A DNA stretch of 64,000 nucleotides from the NCBI RefSeq assembly GCF_000981035.1, contig NZ_LAYJ01000068.1, positions 85,024-149,023 of the forward strand. Direction: 5' to 3'. Both the position numbers and the translations under genes were made by a program. Under the pieces are notes generated by a model. That model did not search any database. It saw only the letters and a list, made by a program, of their open reading frames with translations, and was not told the DNA's origin. Positions 18,021 through 25,990 of the stretch are shown in pieces. Positions within the stretch are counted from its first letter, which is position 1; every line of letters begins with the position of its first letter. This DNA is from Christensenella hongkongensis (lineage in GTDB: Bacteria; Bacillota; Clostridia; Christensenellales; Christensenellaceae).

Positions 18021-18050
18021 ATAATAAGCCCGCAGGACTTACCTTGTCAA
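18021..18050 (-). promoter_or_regulatory. Promoter of thrS
   Basis: Minus-strand TTGACA (18050-18045) and TATTAT (18026-18021) with an 18-base spacer, about 40 bases upstream of ATG 17981. The space left before the gene is too short for a T-box. Confidence 0.65.
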
Positions 18051-18056
18051 TTTTTC

Positions 18057-19433
18057 TTAATTCCGCGACTCGAGGTTTACGCTGTTGTTCAGATACAGGA
18101 AATAGATGCTTTTTTCCTTGTTCCAGTCCGGATTGTCTTTGATGATATTTGCCACCGTCTTTTTGAGCGCCTTTGTCAACTCGCAGATGCCTTCGTTTTG
18201 CAGCAGCGCAATGTCCACGTTGCGGCGGAACACATAACCCATTTCGTTGATGAGGTCCGTCCTGATTTTTTGCGCCGTTTCCGCGGGGAATACCTCGTCG
18301 AGCCTGTGCAGCTCCGCATTGGCGGTAAGCCTTCCCTTGTAGTAACGGATAAAGGTTTCGAGCGCATCGATCCTGCTGCCGCGTTCCAGTTCAAAGAGAA
18401 TCATGCAGTAAAGATGCCAGTTGAAATCTACGTTCATCAGCTTTTGGATTGTAACGCCCACCGTATCGATAAACGGATCCCCGGTATTAAATTCGCGTTC
18501 CAGCTCAAGCGCTTCGCGAAAATTCATTTCTTCACCCGCCATGGTTCCGGTAATGTAGAACATCTCCGTCATTACACGGCCATAATCCTCCATTTGCGCG
18601 GCATTGTTCACAATAAAAATATATTCCACAATGCTGTCGCAGCTGTCCTTGAACTGCACGACGAACCCAAGGTCGTTTTTCATTTTCCGCGCGATGGTAT
18701 CGTGAATCAGCTTGGAGATAATATTTTCAATATTTTCTTTGCGGTAGTGGAGCTTTGAGCTGTCGTCGCGCTTATACCGCTTATAAAGGTCGTGAAGCTG
18801 GTGGTCGACAAGGTTCAGGTTTTCCTTGATGGATACAAGGCTTTCCACCACCTGCTGCTCTACCATGAAGTAAGACGGGTTCTTATAAATGATGCGGTGC
18901 TCGATCTCTCCCCAGAACATATTGATCATGGACTTGACCTGAACCTCAAAATTAACGCGTATCTCATCCGCTTCGCCCTTGTGGTCCTCGTAGCGCGCAT
19001 CGATTTTATAGATATCAAATCCGTTTTTCTGCTTAACCGGCTGCTTTTCATTGAGCTTAAAGCGCATTTTTGGAAACTTCTCATTGTAATAAAATATCTG
19101 GTCGTCCGTTTTGTCAAAGAGCTTCAGCATCAACGAATACACATACTGCTCGTCGTCGTTGAACTTGCATTCAATCCGCAGGCCGATGATATCCTGTATA
19201 TTTGCCACGATCTCTTCCTTGGTGGTATGCAGGCGGTAGTAGCTGTTTCTTACGAGCTTTTCCCGCACGCTCTCCGATTCCTTGACACGATAGGAAATAT
19301 TGAGCGTATACTCTGAATTTTTAACGATCAGCTCCTCCATCATGTGCTTCAGATCGTGAGCAATATTTTTATATTTATACTGGATTTCCTCATAGTAATC
19401 AACTACTTCATCCACATATTTAAAAATGTCCAT
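18057..19433 (-). CDS. RelA/SpoT-domain protein with altered active-site motif and long C-terminal extension, 458 aa
   Basis: Residues about 20-190 match the (p)ppGpp synthetase fold: SYRVKESESVREKL (47-60), DIIGLRIEC (81-89) and FEVQVKSMINMFWGEIEHR (162-180), like small alarmone synthetases. The catalytic Glu-x-Gln position (E163, Q165) and the Asp-x-x-Gly-x-Arg motif are kept. The substrate motif GYRSLH is replaced by GFDIYK (138-143), so the guanine-stacking and His positions differ. A further 260 residues of mostly helical sequence follow, with no family I recognise. It may bind or sense alarmone or another nucleotide rather than make ppGpp. It lies 12 bases after nadE in the same transcript and directly before thrS. 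Confidence 0.75.
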   Translation of the reverse strand: MDIFKYVDEVVDYYEEIQYKYKNIAHDLKHMMEELIVKNSEYTLNISYRVKESESVREKLVRNSYYRLHTTKEEIVANIQDIIGLRIECKFNDDEQYVYSLMLKLFDKTDDQIFYYNEKFPKMRFKLNEKQPVKQKNGFDIYKIDARYEDHKGEADEIRVNFEVQVKSMINMFWGEIEHRIIYKNPSYFMVEQQVVESLVSIKENLNLVDHQLHDLYKRYKRDDSSKLHYRKENIENIISKLIHDTIARKMKNDLGFVVQFKDSCDSIVEYIFIVNNAAQMEDYGRVMTEMFYITGTMAGEEMNFREALELEREFNTGDPFIDTVGVTIQKLMNVDFNWHLYCMILFELERGSRIDALETFIRYYKGRLTANAELHRLDEVFPAETAQKIRTDLINEMGYVFRRNVDIALLQNEGICELTKALKKTVANIIKDNPDWNKEKSIYFLYLNNSVNLESRN

Positions 19434-19445
19434 ACTATCCCCTCA

Positions 19446-20633
19446 TTATTTTTTGACTTTTGTAAGGCAATCTTTCAGCAGAACCACTTCCCGCCTGCTG
19501 TTCATCAGGCTGAGCATAATGCGCTGCAACGTTTCCCCTACTTCGCCTGACACCACCACATGATCTGCGGCATTGTCCAGCAAATCGCCAAACGCACTGT
19601 TTACGCCACTTTCTCCTTTCGGTTGAAATACGTTATAACGGGCCACAGGCGTATTGACCGTTTTTTTGATTTCGTTATAAAACGCCTCATGGAGCGGTTC
19701 GCCTGTCACATATAATACATTCTGCTCCGGATGGGCGTTGATATCGCAAATCGTGCTTTTGAGGACGCGCCCATCCCCGACATTGCCGATATGGATGCGC
19801 GTAACCTGCGCTTTCTTTGTATATTCGTCCTTTAAGGAGGCCGCCATTGACCGTTTGTGCATGGAACGGTCGTATGCCGCTTCCAGTTTTTCCATCGGTT
19901 CCTTTGCGATCACGTTCCCTTTCAGGTAGGCGCAGATATCCGCGTAACGGATGCCCAGCTCTTCCTCGTCCGTTTGGGATATCCCAAGCCCTGCGGCAGG
20001 CTGTTTTTCCATTACTGCCTTCGGCGCGCCGTAGGTTTTCGACATCGCGTAGATATCGTCTTTTACCAGCTCCTGCAATGGATTGAAATCGCTTCCCCCG
20101 TCGCCATATTTGGTATAGAAGCCGGTGATTGCTTCTGTCGCGTGGTCCGTCCCCGCCACAAGCATTCCCTTTGCAAGCGCATACTGGTACATCATACGCA
20201 GGCGCGGCTGCAGGTTCCCCAACGTATAAGCGTCGCGATGAAAGCCCTGCGCGCCCGAAAGGTCGCTTACCGCCCCTTCGTAACCGCCCGCAATGGAAAC
20301 CGTATCGCACATGACGCCCGGGCTGTTTTCCATGATTTTCTGCGCGCACTCCTGCGCGTCGGCAAAATCAGACTGCACGCCGTTTGGCAGCAGGACGATA
20401 TACATTTGCTTTCCCTCTTCTTCGCACGCCTGCGCACACAGCGACGCGCATAAAAAGCTGTCTACCCCGCCGGACACGCCGAGCACTACGCCCCGTGCGC
20501 CCGAGCTTTTGAGGTAACGCTTTATAAAATCAACCGTTTGTGATTTTTTCGCTGCGATATATTCTTCCTGAGTCCTGTTGTCCCGCTTGAAATCCGGAGA
20601 AATGTCATTTAGAACCACTCTCTGCTTTATCAT
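19446..20633 (-). CDS. nadE: NH3-dependent NAD+ synthetase with a C-terminal extension, 395 aa
   Basis: Residues 30-275 are a NadE ATP-pyrophosphatase: PP-loop LGVSGGVDS (51-59) and GTDHATEAITGFYTKYGDGG (161-180). It amidates deamido-NAD+ using ATP and ammonia. The usual enzyme of this class is about 275 residues; here about 115 more follow (RIHIGNVGDGRVLK to the end), with a GEPLHEAFYNEI segment and a predicted alpha/beta pattern that I do not recognise. No glutaminase domain is present. I start at ATG 20633, which has AGGAGGG upstream; the longer frame to 20762 would overlap the WYL gene. It lies between the WYL regulator and the RelA-like gene in one transcript. Confidence 0.9.
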   Translation of the reverse strand: MIKQRVVLNDISPDFKRDNRTQEEYIAAKKSQTVDFIKRYLKSSGARGVVLGVSGGVDSFLCASLCAQACEEEGKQMYIVLLPNGVQSDFADAQECAQKIMENSPGVMCDTVSIAGGYEGAVSDLSGAQGFHRDAYTLGNLQPRLRMMYQYALAKGMLVAGTDHATEAITGFYTKYGDGGSDFNPLQELVKDDIYAMSKTYGAPKAVMEKQPAAGLGISQTDEEELGIRYADICAYLKGNVIAKEPMEKLEAAYDRSMHKRSMAASLKDEYTKKAQVTRIHIGNVGDGRVLKSTICDINAHPEQNVLYVTGEPLHEAFYNEIKKTVNTPVARYNVFQPKGESGVNSAFGDLLDNAADHVVVSGEVGETLQRIMLSLMNSRREVVLLKDCLTKVKK

Positions 20634-20659
20634 TCCGTTTTCCCTCCTGTATTGCCTGC

Positions 20660-21646
20660 TTACAGATACATCCCGCTCATAGCCCTTACTTCCTCTTTCA
20701 GCTCGTCTTTGAGCGATTCCGGCGAAAGCACCTTTGCCTGCGCGCCGAACGAAAGAATCCATCCTACAAGGTCTGGGGTGATGGCTGCCTTCTTATAAAA
20801 AAGAAGCCCTTCCTCCGCGTCTTCAAGCTTATCCGCTTTGTGCGCGTGGTATTCCTTCACCAGCTTTGCCGCTGCTCCGGTAAACTTCACACGGATTTCC
20901 TGTGCGTTTTCCCCCGCAAGCTTATCAAAACGCGTTTTGCGGTATTCCTCGTAAAACCGCTGCGGCACTTCAAACTCCCTGTCCGTAAGCTCCGCATCCT
21001 CGATACGCGACACGCGAAGGTCTCTTACCGCATTGCGTAAATGGCAGTGGCCGATCGTGTGCCAGCAACCTTCCCTTATTTCAAGTACATAGGGATCGAA
21101 TACGCGTTCCATCGTCTCGTCTGTCGAAAAGGTATGGTAACGCAGCTTAAGGCCGCGCGACGTTTGCACTGCCTCCTGCACCGTTTCGAGGATATCCTCG
21201 TCCGTTTCCTCTTCTGCGGTGATTTCCGGCACGATCTTGATCATTTTTTCGATATTCTGTGTCGCCGAGCGCGAAAGCTCCGGCATTTTCGCAAGGATAC
21301 GCTGCACGATTTTAAGCGCGTCCTTTGCCATGCCAAGCGATTGGTAAGACTTCAGCACCTCGCGTGTGAAATGAAGCGAGATGATTTCCGCCATCGAAAA
21401 GTCCATATCCGAAAGCGCATATTTATCCGCCTTGTAAACAATCTTTCCGTCAAGCTCTTCCTCATACACAAAGAAATTCTGCGAAATGTAATCCATATCG
21501 CGCGCAACCATACGGCGCGTTGCGTCGATATCCGCCATGCGCTTTAAGCTGTCTATAATTTCGTTTACCGTGTATCCGCTTTTCCGCTGTGAAAGCAACG
21601 ACAAAATAAAAAGCTGCCTCTCCGTAGAAGTGGATTTATTGCCCAT
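20660..21646 (-). CDS. WYL-domain transcriptional regulator, 328 aa
   Basis: An N-terminal winged helix (about 1-65, ERQLFILSLLSQRKSGYTVNEI), a middle helical region, then a WYL domain (about 150-235, LKLRYHTF through DPYVLEIREGCWHTIGHCHL with RDLRVSRI) and a C-terminal WCX-like extension (about 250-328). WYL domains bind nucleic acid or small-molecule ligands and are common in DNA-damage and defence regulators. The start overlaps the end of the AraD-like gene by 11 bases, and nadE follows after 26 bases. The target genes are unknown. Confidence 0.88.
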   Translation of the reverse strand: MGNKSTSTERQLFILSLLSQRKSGYTVNEIIDSLKRMADIDATRRMVARDMDYISQNFFVYEEELDGKIVYKADKYALSDMDFSMAEIISLHFTREVLKSYQSLGMAKDALKIVQRILAKMPELSRSATQNIEKMIKIVPEITAEEETDEDILETVQEAVQTSRGLKLRYHTFSTDETMERVFDPYVLEIREGCWHTIGHCHLRNAVRDLRVSRIEDAELTDREFEVPQRFYEEYRKTRFDKLAGENAQEIRVKFTGAAAKLVKEYHAHKADKLEDAEEGLLFYKKAAITPDLVGWILSFGAQAKVLSPESLKDELKEEVRAMSGMYL

Positions 21647-22313
21647 TTTTCCCGCCCATCTTTCTTAAGGTGTGCTTATCGATCAAATATTTGTTCATTT
21701 CCGCGTCCGTATTAAGGCGCAGAGTGTAAAAAGCCATTTCCGCGACATATTCAAGCGCCACCGCATTATCGACGGTATCCATAATGCTCGCTCCCCACAT
21801 GAACGGGCCGTGGTTCTTCACAAGTACGGCGGGAGTTGCAAGCGGATTTTTGAGCGTAAACGCCTCCGCTATGATTTTGCCTGTGTTTTTTTCGTAATCC
21901 CGCGCGATTTCTTCCGGACGCATGGTACGCGTAACGGGAATATCGTATTTAAAATAATCCGCGTGCGTCGTTCCAAGGTTTGGGATGCTTTTACCTGCCT
22001 GCGCAAACACCGTCGCCCACTTGGAATGCGTATGCGCCACGCTTTTCACATCTGCAAACGCTTTATAAATTTCCAGATGCGTAAACAGGTCTGAGGACGG
22101 GGCGTGCAGCCCTTCGATAATCTTTCCTTCCATATCGCACACAATCAGGTCGTCCGGCTTGATCTCTACGCACGCCCTGCGGCTCGGTTTGATGACGATA
22201 TAGCCCGTTCGTTCGTCCCGCGCGGAGATATTTCCCCACCGCAGCGTAACAAGCCCCTGCTTCGCGAGCTCCTGATTTGCCTTGTATACCTCTATTTTCA
22301 ATCCTTCCAGCAT
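21636..22313 (-). CDS. Class II aldolase/L-ribulose-5-phosphate 4-epimerase family, 225 aa
   Basis: AraD/FucA fold: WGNISARDERTGYIVIKPS (phosphate and backbone motif), HTHSKWATVFAQAG (zinc histidines) and VLVKNHGPFMWG. The length suits L-ribulose-5-phosphate 4-epimerase, which converts L-ribulose-5-P to D-xylulose-5-P, but L-fuculose-P aldolases share these motifs. ATG 22313 follows AGAGGGAACATAGA. It is the first gene of the araD-WYL-nadE-RelA-like transcript, an unusual grouping for a pentose enzyme, since no arabinose genes are nearby. Confidence 0.85.
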   Translation of the reverse strand: MLEGLKIEVYKANQELAKQGLVTLRWGNISARDERTGYIVIKPSRRACVEIKPDDLIVCDMEGKIIEGLHAPSSDLFTHLEIYKAFADVKSVAHTHSKWATVFAQAGKSIPNLGTTHADYFKYDIPVTRTMRPEEIARDYEKNTGKIIAEAFTLKNPLATPAVLVKNHGPFMWGASIMDTVDNAVALEYVAEMAFYTLRLNTDAEMNKYLIDKHTLRKMGGKNGQ

Positions 22314-22390
22314 TCTATGTTCCCTCTTTTTCGCAATCACCGTAATGTCGATACCGCCAAAGCGGGCAAACCCTGCTTAAGCTTACTCTT

Positions 22391-22419
22391 ATTCTACATC
22401 CTGCTCGCATTTTTCACAA
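22391..22419 (-). promoter_or_regulatory. Promoter of the AraD-like gene and following operon
   Basis: Minus-strand TTGTGA (22419-22414) and TAGAAT (22396-22391), 17-base spacer, about 80 bases upstream of the gene. Confidence 0.5.
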
Positions 22420-22427
22420 GCATTGCG

Positions 22428-22456
22428 TTGATTTTTGCACACAAATCATGTACTAT
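22428..22456 (+). promoter_or_regulatory. Promoter of the OFA transporter gene
   Basis: TTGATT (22428-22433) and TACTAT (22451-22456) with a 17-base spacer, divergent from the AraD-like operon promoter and about 80 bases before ATG 22537. Confidence 0.5.
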
Positions 22457-22536
22457 GAATGCGTACCATACCGTGCGGCTGCGGGGCTTCATCGCACCCT
22501 GTGCGGAAATCATTTCATTTCAGGAGAGATTATCCC

Positions 22537-23745
22537 ATGGAGAAAAGAGAAAACAAGGTAATGCCCCTCGTTTCCGGAGCAATTATTCAGCTGTGCATCG
22601 GTATCATTTATATCTGGAGTATTTTCCAGCCTGCTGTTATGGAGTATTACTCGTGGAGTGCGGATAACGCATCCGTGACTTTTTCAATCATGCTGGCGAC
22701 CTTTGTGCTGGGCATCGTAGTCGGCGGACGCCTTAACGACAAAAAGGGGCCGCGGCTGGTCGTATTTTTGGGTGGGCTTATGTTCTGCGCCGGCATTTTC
22801 CTGTCGTCGCTCGTGCCGCAGGATATGCCGTGGCTGATTTACCTCTTTTACGGCGGTATGGCGGGCTTTGGCGTGGGCGCGGCTTACACCTCCACCATAT
22901 CATGCGCTCAAAAATGGTTCATGGATAAAAAGGGCTTTGCTACAGGCGTAATCGTGTGCACATTCGGCGCTTCCACGGTGGTATTCACCCCGATCGTCAA
23001 TACCCTGCTAAAGAATGTCGGCGTATCGCAAACCTTCCTGACATTATCCATCATCTTCCTTGTAATCATCCTGATTTTCGGTTGGTTTGTAAAAAATCCA
23101 TCCCAGAAATATATGGACAGCTTTGCACTGCAGCTTCCAGACCTTTCCACACAAAAGCAGTTTACGCCGCTCGAGGTGCTCCGTGCAAAGCCATATTACC
23201 TGATCCTGTTTGGCATGATCCTGCTGACTCCGGCGTACTTTATCATCAATCCGCTCTTAAAGTCCTTGGGCGAGCTGCGCAACCTCACTGAAGCCGCAGC
23301 CCTTGCAGGCGTTATGGTGACTGGAATCGCTTCGGCTGCCGGCAGGCTTATCGCGCCATGGCTTTCCGACCGTATCGGCAGGCGTAACGTGCTGTTCCTG
23401 CTCTACATCATTACGCTCGTATGCGTATTGATGCTGACATTTGCGCAAAGCTATCTGTTTATCGTGCTGATTGCTTTCATCGCATTTGCGTTTGGCGGCA
23501 GCGCGGGCGTATTCCCGGCGGTGACGGCGGATTACTTCGGCATCAAAAACAACGGTGTGAACTACGGCCTTGTGATGATCGGTTTTGCGATCTCCGGCCT
23601 GTTGTTCCCCGCAATCGCCAAAATCGTCAGCGTGGACGGTATTCCCTCGGCATGGACGTTTATCATTCCGGGCGCGGCGTGTGTCATCGGCATAATCGTG
23701 ACGGCGGCCCTCAAAAAGGACCATCCTGAAAAAGCAAAAGCATAA
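22537..23745 (+). CDS. OFA-family MFS transporter (oxalate/formate antiporter-like), 402 aa
   Basis: Twelve hydrophobic segments in two sets of six with the major facilitator motif GGRLNDKKGPR between helices 2 and 3. The N-terminus (SGAIIQLCIGIIYIWSIF) matches oxalate/formate antiporter relatives, which exchange small monocarboxylates or dicarboxylates. I start at ATG 22537 after AGGAGAG; the longer frame from 22459 lacks a ribosome site. It is a single gene with its own promoter and terminator, divergent from the AraD-like operon. No oxalate-degrading enzymes are nearby, so the substrate is open. Confidence 0.85.
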   Translation: MEKRENKVMPLVSGAIIQLCIGIIYIWSIFQPAVMEYYSWSADNASVTFSIMLATFVLGIVVGGRLNDKKGPRLVVFLGGLMFCAGIFLSSLVPQDMPWLIYLFYGGMAGFGVGAAYTSTISCAQKWFMDKKGFATGVIVCTFGASTVVFTPIVNTLLKNVGVSQTFLTLSIIFLVIILIFGWFVKNPSQKYMDSFALQLPDLSTQKQFTPLEVLRAKPYYLILFGMILLTPAYFIINPLLKSLGELRNLTEAAALAGVMVTGIASAAGRLIAPWLSDRIGRRNVLFLLYIITLVCVLMLTFAQSYLFIVLIAFIAFAFGGSAGVFPAVTADYFGIKNNGVNYGLVMIGFAISGLLFPAIAKIVSVDGIPSAWTFIIPGAACVIGIIVTAALKKDHPEKAKA

Positions 23746-23760
23746 CGCATGACATACAGA

Positions 23761-23792
23761 AGAGACCGTCCAAACAGCGGACGGTCTCTTTT
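23761..23792 (+). terminator. Terminator of the OFA transporter gene
   Basis: AGAGACCGTCC (23761-23771) and GGACGGTCTCT (23779-23789), perfect 11-bp stem, followed by TTT. It lies 16 bases past the stop. Confidence 0.88.
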
Positions 23793-23874
23793 GATTTGTT
23801 CCACATTCACTTACATAAAACCTTGCTTTTTCACTGGAAATTTCGGCAAATCCATTGCAGGATATCTTATTCTG

Positions 23875-24279
23875 TTACAGTCCGATGCTTCCGCCCTTGA
23901 TATACCCCGTGGCGGTCATAAATGCAACCTGCGTGCCGAGCTCGTCCGTAAGCTCTACCTCGTAAAGGCACGTTTTTCGTGTGGCGGATATTTCTTTTGC
24001 ACGCGCTATCAGCGTTTTCCCCTTGGGCGGGCGCACATACGTGATGTTGTTGTTCATCGACACTACGTTGGGATGCTTGCAGTTTGAGGCAACGGCAAAC
24101 GCAAAATCCGCAATCGTAAAAATCATACCGCCCTGCACGACGTTTCCTGCGTTCAGGTGGCTTTCTGCAATCACCGCCGCGCATTCGCACGTCCCTTCGC
24201 CTGCGCTTACGATATCAATCCCATTGGCATGCACAAACCTGTCTTTTTGAAAAAACTCCTTAACCTTGTCAATATCCAT
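23875..24279 (-). CDS. PaaI-type hotdog thioesterase, 134 aa
   Basis: A single hotdog domain: NAGNVVQGGMIFTIADFAFAVAS with the buried helix, then NNNITYVRPPKGKTLIARAKE. Members hydrolyse acyl-CoA or aryl-CoA thioesters in the cytosol. It is a single gene between a transporter and a deoC paralogue on the other strand, so context does not reveal the substrate. Confidence 0.85.
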   Translation of the reverse strand: MDIDKVKEFFQKDRFVHANGIDIVSAGEGTCECAAVIAESHLNAGNVVQGGMIFTIADFAFAVASNCKHPNVVSMNNNITYVRPPKGKTLIARAKEISATRKTCLYEVELTDELGTQVAFMTATGYIKGGSIGL

Positions 24280-24351
24280 TTCATCTTCGCCCCGCTTTCT
24301 TTGCTTTTTCCATTATACAACGAATTTTATCAAATTTCTTCCATTTTTTAA

Positions 24352-24380
24352 TTGACACTCGAACGATCTCGGTTTAAGAT
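24352..24380 (+). promoter_or_regulatory. Promoter of the plus-strand DeoC-like gene
   Basis: TTGACA (24352-24357) and TAAGAT (24375-24380), 17-base spacer, 38 bases before ATG 24418, which has CGGAGGATCC in front of it. Confidence 0.65.
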
Positions 24381-24417
24381 AATACTGTTTTCAAAATACA
24401 TTCGGAGGATCCACGCT

Positions 24418-25122
24418 ATGTTTCCATTAGAAACACTTCCCGGCATGATCGACATCAGCGCGGTGGCGGCTGGCGAGCGTCTTTCAGACATCGACCGCGT
24501 ATGTGATATCGCAAAAACCTATCACTGCGCATCCACAATCACATTGCCCTGCTACCTTGTTTACACCATCAAAAATACGATTGGCTATGAGGATATCATT
24601 CACGGCACTGTAACAGGGTTTCCATACGGCGGCGAGCTTACGTCCACAAAGGTATACGAGGCAAAGCAGCTCGAGCTTATGGGCGCCCAGGAAATCGATA
24701 TGGTAATGAATATCGGCGCATTCCTGTCGGGCAACAAAAATTATGTAAAACAGGATATTTCAGCCGTGTGCGAAGCGGTAAAAATCCCTGTTAAGGTTAT
24801 TATTGAAACAGCATTGCTTGACGACGTGCAGATTGCAAAGGCATCGGAAATCGTCGCGGCGTCCGGTGCGGCATGGGTAAAAAGCAGCACGGGCTTCCAG
24901 GGCAAGGCAACCACGGTTGAAATGGTGCGCATTATGAAGGACGCCGTTGGCGAAAGCATCCGGGTGAAGGCCTCCGGCGGTATCCGCGATATAGATACCA
25001 TGCTTGAAATGATCGATGCGGGCGCAGAGCGTTTTGGCCTTGGCGCAAACAGCGCAGAGCCTCTTTTGCGCGATCTGGATAAACGAATCGGACGCGAAAG
25101 CCTGATGGATTATATTAAATAG
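24418..25122 (+). CDS. DeoC/LacD-type aldolase, first paralogue, 234 aa
   Basis: TIM-barrel aldolase of the deoxyribose-phosphate aldolase family. The Schiff-base lysine lies in AAWVKSSTGF, the second active-site lysine in RVKASGGIRD, with PVKVIIETALL before them. DeoC cleaves 2-deoxyribose-5-P to acetaldehyde and glyceraldehyde-3-P. This copy differs from the second paralogue at 25187-25969 (KSSTGFQGKAT against KTSSGMGTGGAT), so the two may use different sugars. It is a single gene with its own promoter, converging on the second copy with a terminator between. Confidence 0.85.
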   Translation: MFPLETLPGMIDISAVAAGERLSDIDRVCDIAKTYHCASTITLPCYLVYTIKNTIGYEDIIHGTVTGFPYGGELTSTKVYEAKQLELMGAQEIDMVMNIGAFLSGNKNYVKQDISAVCEAVKIPVKVIIETALLDDVQIAKASEIVAASGAAWVKSSTGFQGKATTVEMVRIMKDAVGESIRVKASGGIRDIDTMLEMIDAGAERFGLGANSAEPLLRDLDKRIGRESLMDYIK

Positions 25123-25148
25123 GTCTTTCATTTTTTATAACAAAAACA

Positions 25149-25174
25149 AAAGCCGGCAATCAGTTGCCGGCTTT
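25149..25174. terminator. Bidirectional terminator between the two DeoC genes
   Basis: AAAGCCGGCAA (25149-25159) and TTGCCGGCTTT (25164-25174) form a perfect 11-bp stem with loop TCAG and T-runs on both strands. Confidence 0.88.
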
Positions 25175-25186
25175 TTGCGTAATCGT

Positions 25187-25969
25187 TCAGTCGAATTTGG
25201 GCGGCTGGTTATCCTTTGAAGCGCTATAGGCCGACGGATCTCCCGTCACAATCTGCACCAGCTTACTCGTTCCCATACGGACTGCGCCCGCCTTTACAAA
25301 GGCGATCACATCTTCCTTCGTATCGATGCCGGTGGAGGCCTTGACGAGCATATCTTCGCCAACGGTAAGCTTCATCAGCCGTACATCCTCCAGCGTCGCG
25401 CCGCCTGTTCCCATGCCGCTCGACGTTTTTACGTAATCCGCGCCCGCTTTTTTTGCAAGCACGCAGGCCGCTATTTTTTCCTCTTTGGTCAGATAACAGG
25501 TCTCAATAATTACCTTCACGTGCGCCTTTCCTTTTGCCGCGTCAACCACGCCTTTGATATCGTCAAATACCAGATCGTAGTTTTTGTCGCGCAGTGCGCC
25601 CACGTTAATCACCATGTCTACCTCCTGCGCGCCGTCCTTTACGGCTTCGGCAGCCTCGTATGCCTTTACCGCAGGCGTATTCGCCCCTAAGGGAAAGCCT
25701 ATAACACAGCACGTCTTAATATCCGTCCCCGCGAGCTCGCTATGTACCAGCTTAACCTGGATTGGGTTGACGCATACGGACGCTGCGCCATACTCTTTTG
25801 CCTCCGCGCAGAATTTCTTTACGATATCAGCAGGCGTATATGCCCTTAGCACCGTGTGGTCGCAATATTTCCCCAAAGGAAGCGTGACTTCGTATTCTTT
25901 CGCGGGCTGCTTTTCCGCTTCCTCAACCCGTTGTATTTCCTGTTCGATCAGTTTCTGTAATCCTTCCAT
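25187..25969 (-). CDS. Deoxyribose-phosphate aldolase-like protein, second paralogue, 260 aa
   Basis: DeoC family with CDHTVLRAYTPAD at the start of the barrel, VKVIIETCYLT, the Schiff-base region YVKTSSGMGTGGAT and LVKASTGIDT. It carries an extra N-terminal stretch of about 30 charged residues (MEGLQKLIEQEIQRVEEAEK) compared with the short paralogue. It is the last gene of a minus-strand set with a ROK-type kinase (21 bases upstream) and a UroD-fold protein. A kinase plus aldolase pair suggests phosphorylation then cleavage of a sugar, not only salvage of deoxyribose. Confidence 0.87.
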   Translation of the reverse strand: MEGLQKLIEQEIQRVEEAEKQPAKEYEVTLPLGKYCDHTVLRAYTPADIVKKFCAEAKEYGAASVCVNPIQVKLVHSELAGTDIKTCCVIGFPLGANTPAVKAYEAAEAVKDGAQEVDMVINVGALRDKNYDLVFDDIKGVVDAAKGKAHVKVIIETCYLTKEEKIAACVLAKKAGADYVKTSSGMGTGGATLEDVRLMKLTVGEDMLVKASTGIDTKEDVIAFVKAGAVRMGTSKLVQIVTGDPSAYSASKDNQPPKFD

Positions 25970-25990
25970 TTCTTTTCTCGCTTTCTTGTT

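Noticed and set aside
17982..18056. T-box before thrS
   Set aside because: The space between promoter and start is about 40 bases, too short for a T-box, and no GGGTGGNACCGCG motif is present.
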